From Zarea fungicola (Eukaryota > Ascomycota > Sordariomycetes > Hypocreales > Cordycipitaceae), in assembly GCA_900169235.1 (NCBI GenBank), contig FWCC01000192.1, forward strand, positions 124,001 to 188,000: DNA of 64,000 nt, in the 5' to 3' direction. Both the position numbers and the translations under genes were made by a program. Positions 10,590 to 20,902 of this stretch are shown one piece after another. Positions within the stretch are counted from its first letter, which is position 1. The number at the start of each line of letters is the position of its first letter. The notes beneath the pieces were generated by a model. That model made no database searches. It was given only the letters and a program-made list of their open reading frames with translations, and was not told the origin of the DNA.

Positions 10590-11614
10590 ATGTCTACCAC
10601 CAAGGGGCATTACACGAACCCAAACATTGACGACGATGAGTTGATTGACCCTGATGATGGTAGGCAAGCCCTGAAATACATGGATAATAAAAAATACAGG
10701 CTGCATCTGGATGTGAATACTGACTTTAAACTCAGCCGACCTCAACGACTTTGATGATCCTCTGGCGCCTTCGAGCTCTCGCGCACCTCTTACCGGCAAC
10801 ATTGGCTCCTCGTCACGACCGCTGGACGAGGGCTACCTCACCGCACGCATCGGTGGCGAAGACCGAAGCGCCGCACAAAATACTATTGACGAGACTGTCT
10901 GGGAGACAGTGCGCCGCGACCTGCTAGCCGTCTGGGCTAAGCTCCGAGAGGTGCTGTACCCGCGCTACTTACTGGGTGGCACCATGTTTGATGGCGAGGG
11001 TGGTTTCCGTGGCGCATACTCGAATATCCGCGGGGCTGGTCTTTCAGGCACCAGAGAAGAGCTCACAGGTTTGGCGAGCCGTGTCATGGATCCCGAGGCC
11101 CTTCTGGGCAGTTCGTTGAGCCCTGGTCTGCGCGACTGGGATCTCTGGGGGCCTCTCATTTTCTGTCTCTTGTTAAGTCTGCTGCTGAGCTTTTCGGCGC
11201 GCCAGGAGCAAAAAGATGCAGTGTTCAGCGGCGTGTTTGCCATGATTTGGCTCGGCGAGGCTGTAGTCACGCTTCAGATTAGACTACTTGGTGGAAACAT
11301 GTACGCGCATCCCATTCCCCCTTGCCCTCGAGTTTATCAACAAAACTAACATGTAGAATTTCAGCTCCTTCGCACAGAGTGTGTGTATTATAGGCTATAC
11401 GCTCTTTCCTCTTGTGATTGCCGCTATTCTCTCAGCGGTGCATCTACACTGGATCCCGCGTATTCCCATCTTCATCTTTCTTATTCTCTGGTCCATGGCG
11501 GCCGGTGTGAGTATTCTGGGAGGCAGCGGGGTTGTGCAGAATCGCCTGGCTATTGCTCTCTACCCTCTCCTCATCTTCTATGTGGGATTGGGTGCACTGT
11601 GCTTTATGAGCTAA
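10590..11614 (+). CDS. yip4: Yip4/YIPF6-type Golgi membrane protein
   Basis: YIP1-domain protein of early secretory membranes; the family binds Rab GTPases and acts in vesicle formation at the Golgi. Three exons, 10590-10659, 10736-11300 and 11365-11614, encode 294 aa. The cytosolic N-terminal half is acidic (NIDDDELIDPDDADLNDFDD) followed by an amphipathic stretch with VWAKLREVLYPR. Five hydrophobic segments follow: DLWGPLIFCLLLSLLLSF, FSGVFAMIWLGEAVVTLQI, CIIGYTLFPLVIAAILSAV, IFIFLILWSMAAGV and LYPLLIFYVGLGALCF. The pattern D-x-W-G-P before the first membrane span and the LGGN/SFAQS.CIIGY join in the middle match Yip4/YIPF6. I used the acceptor ending ATTTCAG at 11364, which keeps that join intact. 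A second YIP1-domain gene (Yip5) lies near 62 kb. Confidence 0.87.
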
Positions 11615-12410
11615 AGGTGGCTGCCACATTAAAAAGAAGAACGCATTGCTCGCAGTTGAGCATTGGGCATTGGCTGTGAAGATCTGGGTTTATAAGGAAC
11701 GAGGCGTTTTGCGAGAAGGCTTTAGCCGCTGTGGTATTGTTTTTCGGTTGTACTGTAATATTTGTGTTGAGCCACTGCAATGACAAGAACTTACATGAAT
11801 CCTTTGGATGTCGTAGAAGGGTCCGTATAAATAGTATCCGAGTGATGCGACTGGTGCGTGGTAGGCAACTTATATTGCTCCTGAAACCTCAATAGCCAGC
11901 GCTTAAATAAAAGAAGTACCAAGGTACTGACTCCTCATGGCCGGACGAGGACGTGACGCTGCGGCACTGCGCTAGCGTGTGAGGTGGTACCTTGGAGGCA
12001 CATTTACGGAGAGCGGAGCCAGTTTACAGAGGGCTTGGGTTACTGCGCCAGGTCACCCCTCCCCGTTTTGGGCGGTGAGGGGTTCTTTTATTATTTGCTT
12101 TGGTTTCCCGTCTTAAAGCTGGAACCTGGGGCGCCTCAGTGATTGGGCGATTGTTCGCGCACCTTTGAATTAATGCAGCAAGAAGGAGTCTCCCACCCTA
12201 CCATCAGGCACTCCCTCTGAATCGGCTTTCCTCGCTATTATCGACACATTGCTTTGTTGCAACGATTTTGCAAATTTGCCACAAAATTCTTGCGCGTGCC
12301 CCGAAACTCACCATTCACCAGGTCTGCCAACACTACGCAGGCCTCACATCTCCGAATCCTCACGTGGACAGGCGCACATTGAAGCCTGACATTATTCCTA
12401 AAGCGACGCT
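11615..12410. other. Intergenic, 3' of YIP4 and promoter of the RanBP gene
   Basis: No gene recognised. It contains the short inverted motif AGTACCAAGGTACT near 11918-11931 and GGTACC near 11986, members of the TAGGTACC-like family described elsewhere. A G/T-rich run occurs near 12060-12115. Stops are frequent in all frames. Confidence 0.5.
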
Positions 12411-14037
12411 ATGGCGGACGAAGCACAGCCCGCGAGCCCCAAAAATGACGCGGCTCAAACAAATGCAGCCGAAGACGCAGAGACGCGTGCTACGCGGCGA
12501 GAGCTGAAGCAGTCCTCCATATCTGATCCCTCAGGCGACGGCACAGACGGCGACACAGAGGGCAGCGAGGACCGCCCAGAAACGCCTGCTGACGACGTCA
12601 CGGACGAGCGCAACGAGGAGCTCAAGGACCATATATCCTCCCCAAAAAAGAAGCGTGCTCACGATCAACTCGACCCTACAAAGGACGAGGAGCAAAACGA
12701 CGCCGCGAGCGTTGCCTCTGCGGACTCTTCCAAGGATAGAGCCTCGAGGTCAGAGCCCGAAAAGAAGCGTCACCGTGATGCGGATGGTGGTGCCGAGGTC
12801 ACTGATGAGGTACATCGGGTTTCAACCCAACATCAGCAGCTGGGATCTCACAGACTAACATGGCCTTCTCAAACAGGATAAGACTGACAAGGACGAAACG
12901 AAAGGACAGACCAAAGAAAAAGAGCCCGATTCTAAAAAGAAAGACAGTAAGGATATCCCACAGACATCGGCGAGTGCATTTGCTGCGTCTGGTTTCGGCA
13001 AACTTTCTGCCGGAACCTCACCATTTGCCGGCTTTGGTGGCTCGACTGGAAGCGGATTCGCCTCTCCCGGGAAGGCACCACTGACCTCTTTTGCATCATC
13101 ACCGAAGAAGCCAGAAACTCAGCCTCTAGCCCCGGCTCCAAAGTTAAGTTTTGGTGGCGCAGCAAGTTCATCGCCATTTGCTACTGTGCCGGTAGGAACA
13201 AATGGGTTCGGGAGCGGGTTAAGCGGCAGCGTGTTTGGCTCCGCTGCGGGCTCCAAGCCGCTCTCCAACTTTGCGTCCGGGACTGTGAAATCTTTCCAAA
13301 ATCAAAAGGATGCCAAGCCCTTTGGGGCTCCAGACAGTGATGAAGGCGAACAAGAGGATGAGGATGAGGACAACGGCGAAGATAATGATAGTAACGGGGC
13401 TGAGAAGGACCTGGACACGTCGCCCGAGAAAGAACAAGATGATAAATCCAAAGTGAAGCTACATAGGGGTGAGTCATACAATGTGTTGGTACGCATTTAT
13501 CCTGCCAATGCTAATGACCTTCAGTCGACGTTGATGATGGCGAGGCAAACGAAGCCACGATATTGTCAGTTAGAGCTAAAATGTTTGTCCACGAAGACGG
13601 CGCTTGGAAGGAGCGCGGTGCTGGCATGTTGAAAATCAATGCGCCCAAATCCTGTGTGGAGTTTGACGACAATAACCTTGTCGTGCCTGGGTCGTTCGAC
13701 GCCTCAGGCTTGGAAGACGACGATACCGATGATGGGGGATCCAAGGTTGTCCGCCTCCTTATGCGCCAAGACCAAACCCACCGCGTGATTCTAAATACCG
13801 CCATAATCTCGGCTATGAAGTTCCAAGAGAAAACATCATTAAAGTCTACATCGGTTCTGTTCACGGCGTTTGAGGGCAACAGTGCAAAACCACTGCTGGT
13901 CACCATGAGGGTAAGCCGATTTCAATCTTGGTACCCCTTCTAGCTTTGTTACTAATCAAGAGTAGATGACGGCTGCCAATGCTAAAATCTTCCAGAATGA
14001 GGTCGAGAGTATCCAGCGTGAGCTCCAAAACCGGTAA
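12411..14037 (+). CDS. hba1: Ran-binding protein of the Yrb2/Hba1/RanBP3 type
   Basis: Nuclear Ran-binding cofactor that assists Crm1-dependent export. Four exons, 12411-12809, 12877-13468, 13525-13910 and 13966-14037, encode 482 aa with consistent phases. Residues 1-190 are a charged, disordered tail with Lys-rich nuclear signals (SPKKKRAHDQ and EKKRHRDADG). Residues of about 190-300 hold scattered FG-type repeats (SGFGKL, FAGFGG, NGFGSG, SVFGSA), followed by an acidic run. The RanBP1 domain starts after the third exon junction: ILSVRAKMFVHEDGAWKERG, GMLKINAPKS, VRLLMRQDQTHRVILNTAI and the LLVTMR...F end. The domain-at-C-terminus layout matches Yrb2/Hba1 rather than Nup2, which is larger, or Yrb1, which is shorter and lacks the FG part. 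The C-terminus is a helix, NEVESIQRELQNR. Confidence 0.85.
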
Positions 14038-14569
14038 AGTCAAGCCGGCAGAGGCGAGAGTAGGCTGCGCTACAATGGCGTAGTGCATGAAGAATGATGC
14101 GCAATAGAGTATTGTTACCAAAAGGAACAAGGTAGACAGAGAGGCAAAGGTTAAAAAGAGGCACAAATACAGGACTTCTGCAACAGATTCATTTTGCATT
14201 TTAGCCCCTTTGGCGGACTGGAGTTTTTAATCGCTATGGCAGACGGTTTATTTAATGGCATCCAAATTTGATGTACAATATTTCTTTTGTAAATTTCTTA
14301 TAGAGACGCTATAAAAATTGGAATACAGCAGCTAGCAAGGAGAAACGTGAATTGTACCCGTCGTGCCATGTTTGCCCTGATCATGTTCACAGGGCTACAC
14401 GTGATTTGGCGCCTGTAACGTGAACCTTTCACTTTCAAGGCCACGCCAGAAATCCTATTCTTCGGAGTACTCTCGTGCCCAAAGAAACGCCATAAATACG
14501 GGTTTGATTCTACATGAATGGAGATTATAAAACGCCTGTAACCGTGACCTAAGGGCGGGCTGATTCGAA
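14038..14569. other. Intergenic between the RanBP gene and HRQ1
   Basis: About 530 bp of AT-rich 3' UTR and promoter sequence. ORFs on the minus strand extend into HRQ1 and are shadows. Nothing else seen. Confidence 0.6.
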
Positions 14570-17500
14570 ATGTCTGACCCCGTCCCCGTTCCCATGGCCA
14601 CCGGTGCCAAACGCAAGCGGCTGTTTCATGGAGAGTCTCTGGAGTCCGAACAAAATGATTCCACCTCAACGAAAAGCGATTCAACCTCAGGACCTGGAAG
14701 AAAGAAGGATTATACTTACCAAAAACCACGTGGACAGACGGAAAAGGCGCAAGCCCAATTGGAGGATGCGCTGCAATGGCCGGAATTGTTCAAAACGCTG
14801 GAAAAGACACACCGGGCTTTGAACTTAGTTTTCACATTTTGCTGTACTAGGCAGTACTTTGTTACCACCTTTGAGGCCATCCAACCAGCCGTGGAAAGCC
14901 ACATCAAGCGGAAACTCTCCATCGAGGAAGTGGCCAAGATTGTTGCCGTGCGCCCGGAGGGCATCAACTTCAGTTATGTTGACAGAGTGACACTGGAGCT
15001 GGATGCCAAAGCAGCGGATCGAAAAGATGACTCGTTTAAACTATTTGACAATCAAAAATCGCAGAAACGAGGCCCGGATGCATCTGTCGGCGGCTGGACC
15101 GGCCGCGAATCCCTTGGTAATGTTCGCGACCCGTCGGGTGGGCGGTCAGCTGATTACGAAGTTCTCTTCTTTGAGTTCATTGATGGGGAATTAAAGAGAC
15201 AAGTACCAGACAAGAAAACCGGCGAACCGACCAACCCACAACGGAGGCTTCGGGATGAAAAGTTACAGATGCCCGTCTTTGGCCAAGGCCAAATGACCAA
15301 ACTGATTGAGCGGCGGAACCTGCGCTTTACCAGTGCTATAAACAACTTTTTGCAGAAGTGTCAAGACGAAAGGATTGATCCATGTCTTGCGATCGAGAGC
15401 CAAGCTCAATCATACATTCCCAAGCCCAGCGTGAGAGATGATGATGGTGACATCGTCTCGAGTACCATCCCGGTGACGATTCCAAAGGAACGTAAATCCA
15501 TACCAGAAATAGTCAAGGAGCTAAGACAAACTTCATGGTATACCGGCCAAATTGTACCGGATGGCCATAGAGTCTTTGAGACACAAGAACCTGTTTTTGG
15601 AGATTTGGAGTTTCTTCTCAGCCAGAACCTAGTCAATGCAATTTACAACGCAAAAGGCATATCGTCATTTTATGCCCACCAAGCTGAAGCAATGAATGCT
15701 CTACAGGAGGGCAAAAATGTTGTCGTCTCGACATCAACAAGCTCTGGCAAGTCGCTAATTTATCAGCTTCCTGTTCTGTATGCGCTAGAACAAGACTCTG
15801 AATCGAGAGCCATGTACATCTTCCCAACAAAAGCGCTTGCGCAGGATCAGCGTCGCAGCTTAAAGGACATGATGGCTTATATGCCGGGGTTGGAGGGTAC
15901 AGTTGTAGAGACCTTTGACGGTGATACGCCGTTCAATACAAGAAATGCAATCCGAGAGCAAGCAAGAATCATCTTTACTAATCCAGACATGATGCATGTT
16001 ACAATACTTCCTCAAGAGGAGAGATGGAGGTCATTTCTACAGAATCTGAAATATGTCGTTGGTAGGTATGGCTATGAAGAAAACGATTACAACCGAAAAC
16101 TAACCATGTGAAGTGGACGAGTTACACTACTACAACGGGCAGCTGGGATCTCACGTCGCCTTCATAATGCGCAGATTGAGACGCATATGTGCCGCCATTG
16201 GAAATTGCAAAGTGCAATTCATATCATGTTCTGCCACCGTAGGAAACCCGACAGAACACTTCAAGGCCATATTCGGTATTGACAATGTCGCGTTGATTGA
16301 CTTTGATGGCTCTCCTTCAGGGCGTAAAGAGTTTCTGTGTTGGAATACGCCATTCAGGGACCCTGGAGACCCCGCCAGTGGAAGAGGCAACGCCAAATTT
16401 GAATGTGCACGGCTATTTTGTGAGCTACTGCTGCGAGGAGTGCGAATTATTGCATTCTGCAGAGTTCGAAATCAGTGTGAAGTCTTAGTCAATGCGATAC
16501 GGCAACAGCTCGAAAACCTGGGCCGTGGCGACTGTCTTAGCCTTGTCATGGGATACAGAGGAGGTTATACAGCACAGGATCGACGCAAGATTGAATCTGA
16601 GATGTTCTCTGGCCGCTTGCTGGGGATAGTTTCAACTACTGCGCTGGAGCTTGGCATCGATATTGGAACATTGGACTGTGTAATGACTTGGGGCTTCCCA
16701 TATACGATTGCCAATCTGCGCCAGCAGTCTGGGCGCGCCGGCCGAAGGAATAAAGACTCGCTATCAATACTAGTTGGAGACAGCTTTGCAACAGATCAAC
16801 ATTACATGCAGAATCCGGATGAGCTTTTTTCCAAGCCGACGGCAGAGCTTCAGCTTGATCTAGAAAACATGCTCATACGCGAGGGCCATATACAATGCGC
16901 CGCCTTTGAAATGCCAATCCGACCAGAGCAGGACATTGCGTATTTCGGGAAGGACCTACCGCAAATCTGTGAGGAACGACTCGTTATCGATGCGATGGGG
17001 TTCTATCACTGTCATGATCGCTTCCGGCCAAAGCCGTCAAGCTATGTCGCCATTCGGGATACTGAAGAGGAACATTTCGCTGTTATTGACATAACCCATG
17101 GCAGAAATGTTGTTCTGGAAGAGCTGGAAGCGTCTAGAGCAACATTCACCATTTACGACGGCGGCATTTTCCTTCATCAGGGAAGATCATATCTTGTTCG
17201 TGACTTTCTGCCCGATAGACGCTTGGCCAAGGTGGAAAGAGTCAAGGTGGACTGGACGACGTCGCAGCGCGACTTTACAGATATTGACCCTGTTGAGACA
17301 GAGGCGATCCGTAACATCGGCTCCTCAGACATCCTGGCATATCACGGCACCGTTAAAATTCTACAAAAAGTCTATGGGTTCTTCAAAGTGGACGCAAAAG
17401 GACGGGTCCTGGATGCTGTGCAGGTGGATAACCCACCAATTATTCGATTCACCAAGGGCATGTGGCTAGACGTGCCCAAATTCGCACTCGACATTCTGAA

Positions 17501-18089
17501 AAACAAGAAAATAAATGCGGCAGCCTCCATCCACGCCGCGCAGCACTGCGTGATGAGCCTTCTACCAACCTTTGTTATCAGCGCCCCCGAGGACGTCCGG
17601 ACCGAGTGCAAAGTTGCGCTGAAGGAGTTCGCGCAGCAGGAGACAACGAGGAAGAGGCCGGCACGCCTCACCTTTTACGATGCCAAGGGTGGCGCACACG
17701 GCTCTGGTATCAGCACCAAGGCATTTGAGCACATTGATCATCTGATGCAGCTCGGCCTACAGCGCGTGGAGTCGTGCCCGTGCCTGCACGGCTGTGTGGA
17801 ATGCGTTGCGTCGGAGCTGTGCAGAGACTCGGGCGAAGTGATGAGCAAGGCTGGCTCACGGGTAATTTTGCAAGCGCTGCTTGGCATCGAGATTGACGTT
17901 GATGCGCTTGGGCAGGGCCAAGAACTGATCGCTGCGGGGATCGAAACTGTGGTGGTGGCTCAGCCGGTGCCTATGAAACGGCTTAAAGATGGCGACGACG
18001 ACAATCGTTGGAGAAGGGGGAAGGAGGAGGGAAAGAAGAGATGGAAGGATGACGATGAACGATACATGGGTGGCTTTGACAGAACATAA
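14570..18089 (+). CDS. hrq1: ATP-dependent 3'-5' DNA helicase Hrq1
   Basis: RecQ4-related helicase of superfamily 2 that acts in interstrand crosslink repair and telomere maintenance in yeast. Two exons, 14570-16061 and 16114-18089, encode 1155 aa. The N-terminal 60 residues are a charged tail with TGAKRKR. Residues of roughly 60-140 (WPELFKTLEKTHRALNLVFT) match the winged-helix-like element found in fungal Hrq1. Helicase motifs: Q-motif-like FYAHQAEAM; Walker A TSTSSGKS with Lys394; FPTKALAQDQRRSL (Ia); box II DELH at 499-502, with the intron just before it; motif III SCSATVGNP; TTALELGIDIG (V); and QQSGRAGRR (701-709, VI). The C-terminus is a DUF1998 domain with a CxCxxxCxxC zinc cluster at C1052, C1054, C1058 and C1061. 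The final 40 residues are Arg/Lys-rich. All catalytic motifs are intact. Confidence 0.92.
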
Positions 18090-19101
18090 TAAGCGCTGGT
18101 TTATTTTCTGGCGGCTTCTGGAGGCATGCTACAGCCCCGACTCCATGCCGAGCTTGGATACTCAAGGGGAGACAGTTATGACTTCTTTATTAACCATATT
18201 ATTTAGCATGTAATACGGTGGGTACCTGGATCCCGTCCTTTGCTTTTATTGGGCTGGCGTATTTAGCTTAAAACAGTAGAGCAGCCACGAATAAAGTCAC
18301 CGGCCCATTGTGTCTCTTGCCCTGATTTGACCCATGTAACCAGTGCTTGCAGGCACACTGTGACTAGGGCGCCTAGTCACTTTGGCAGCCAGTCACCAGT
18401 TAATGTCTACGACGTAATAGCAAACTTGCTTTTCTGTATGGAGTACTTCGTACGGGGCTGTGATCTGCAAATTGCAAGCCCAGCAAGCCCAGCAAGCCCA
18501 GCAAGGAGGCCTCGCGACGTTGGGCATTATTAGAACAGGGATAGTTGCCTTCTCCTGGATAGCTCCTGTTTATTTTTGTTTTTTGAAACCTCACGTCCCT
18601 AATCATCAAAGGGCTCTCTCACTTTACGGCGAAGAAAACTGTTCCTGAAACTGAACTGTTCCCGAACGCCATCTACACAGCTGGCTAGCTAGCAGCGAAG
18701 TAGAAGGAAGCTGTATTTGCACGGCGCCAAAGTTGACAACCTCCAATCTGCCAGCAGTACGGAGACGACAACTGTACTCTCCAAGCTCTGCTGCTGCATC
18801 TAATACATGTCCTGTTAATGTTTCTCGGTCCCATCGTATATCATTATCGATTACTAGGCGAGATCATTTGCCTACCCGGCCATTGCACCCTTTGCACTTG
18901 CATGCAAGTTCACTTGTTAGCAAACGCAGTCAACGCCAAGAACGGCCTCGCTTCGGCAAACAGCTCGACAGTTAAGGCGCCGAGCCAGTACGGGGAAGTG
19001 ACGGCCGAGACATAATAATTGCGGCTTGCAAGCAAATTTTGGGGAACGGTAAGGGGAAAAAAAATCGAGTCAGGTTGAGTTGCGACCAATTGCGAATCGC
19101 C
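18090..19101. other. Intergenic between HRQ1 and the CAX-like gene
   Basis: No gene seen in about 1 kb. It contains a short tandem repeat at 18475-18505 (listed separately) and otherwise ordinary sequence. An in-frame upstream ATG at 19039 would lengthen the exchanger by 21 residues. Confidence 0.55.
18475..18505. repeat. 9-bp tandem repeat, unit CAAGCCCAG
   Basis: About 3.4 perfect copies of CAAGCCCAG in the spacer downstream of HRQ1. Too short to be a minisatellite of note, but likely length-variable between strains through replication slippage. Confidence 0.85.
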
Positions 19102-20669
19102 ATGGCCGAAAAGGCCCATGATCGAGTCCAGGATGGGCCATCTACTCTGCCCATACCATCAACCCATAACGAGGGCAAACGCCACAGACGGAGCGGTAGA
19201 AAGAGTAAAAAGTTTGAAATCAAGGAAAGTGGCGAGAGTGGTCGTCGTGGCATTCATCCATGGCATTTCTTGCGCATCTCTTTTAGATCTGCCAGCCGGG
19301 CCAGTACTCTTTGCAATATCCTTTGGCCAGTTGTTCCGGCGGCCCTGGCTGTGCGCTGTAGGTCAAAGCTGAGCAGCCGCAATTAATGTTGACGGGGTTT
19401 TACTGACGATTGATTTTGCCACAGATGCGCTGAAAGAGCATCACCTCTTAATTTTCATTTTATCTTATCTCGCGATGGTACCCTGTGCCAATCTCATCGG
19501 GTTTGCTGGCCAAGAATTTGCCCGCAAGGTGCCCCATGTTGCAGGTGTCCTGGTCGAAACTACGTAGGTCAAAACGTGTCACATCTTCAACCGTCAATGG
19601 CGCACAACTGATACTACGCAGATGTGGTTCCGTGGTCGAAATTGTACTATTTCTGGTATTCTTGCAGAGCGACAATCCCAACAAGTTTTACATTATCAAA
19701 GCCGCCATTATGGGTTCGATATTAGCAACCATGTTGCTGTGCCTTGGCTTTGTATTCTTTGTCGGCGGCTTACTTCGGGACGAGCAGACATTCAGTGATG
19801 CAATCAGCGAGGCTGGCAGTGGTCTTCTTCTTATGGCGTACGTTGAATTGGTGCTCGCTGATCATAAATGAAATACTAATTTGGCATATAGTGGTGTAGT
19901 TCTCACAGTGCCAACTGCCTTTAGACAGGGATTGCTAAGTCTTGGTGTTCCAGCAGAGGAGCTGGGGCCTAGTAGCCTTCACATCTCACGAATAATTTCT
20001 GTTCTTCTCATACTTGCATACCTTGTATACGTATTTTTCCAGGCTCGAAGCCATCACGGCATATACGACGCCGTCTTCGAATACGATGAGCACCGCGACC
20101 GAGACAAGCACAAGGACAGGTCAAAAGCCAAACTCACCATGACGGAATGCATCATTGCACTTGCAGTCTCCATTACCCTCGTCACACTACTTGCCATCGG
20201 CCTCGTCCACCAGATTGAGCCTGTCATTGAACAGTCTGGTGTCTCTGATGCGTTCATGGGTCTGATCCTGGTTCCGCTCGTGGAAAAGTTTGCGGAGCAT
20301 CTCACGGCAATAGATGAAGCCTGGGATAACCAGATGAACTTCGCTCTATCGCATGTTCTCGGTGCCACTCTGCAGACGGCTCTTTTTAATGCTCCCCTGA
20401 CCGTTATTGTTGGATGGGGACTTGGCACGACAAACGCACTGGGCCAACATATGGACCTAGATTTTGAAACCTTCAACCTCATTATGCTCATTCTGTCCAT
20501 CCTAACGGTGGGAAAAGTCTTGCAGGATCAAAAGAGCAACTATCTTGAGGGGACTCTGCTAATTATTCTGTACGTCTCCATTGCCGTGTCGGCGTATTAT
20601 TATCCCTTCACGGGCGTGGACCTTGCTGGTGGAGAGGCTGGATCTGCTACTGGAGAAGGAGGTCATTGA
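19102..20669 (+). CDS. CAX-type cation/proton exchanger (CaCA superfamily), divergent
   Basis: Integral membrane antiporter related to fungal Ca2+/H+ exchangers, probably vacuolar or endomembrane. Four exons, 19102-19357, 19425-19563, 19622-19837 and 19892-20669, encode 462 aa. After a basic N-terminal tail (RRSGRKSKKFEIKE) come about eleven hydrophobic segments in two halves split by a charged loop (EYDEHRDRDKHKDRSKAK). The first alpha repeat reads ETTCGSVVEIVLF, in place of the GNAVE-type motif of Vcx1. The second reads VPLVEKFAEHLTAIDEAWDN, in place of VGNAAEH. The key Glu and His are kept but flanking Gly/Asn are replaced, placing this gene in a fungal subgroup distinct from Vcx1, whose ion specificity I cannot infer. 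Both repeats are followed by the expected GS-rich or GA-rich helix (MGSILATMLLCLG; SHVLGATLQTALFNAP). Start 19102 was chosen over 19039 as the more likely, without decisive evidence. Confidence 0.8.
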
Positions 20670-20902
20670 AGACTGGATTATATGGAGCATATTACTGCTT
20701 TTATCGTTGCCAACAATGTTTGTTATTATTTGCGGATCAAAATAGCCTTACGCTGTCCTGCCTGCCTATCTTGTGGAAAAGTCGACCAACTCAATAACAC
20801 ATCAAATAAACATTTTATTCCTAAAATTTACTCCTATATAGAATCCAATGTAGGACAGATTTATACTCAATAGTAGCTGCTCCTTAATTGAGACCTGCCT
20901 TT

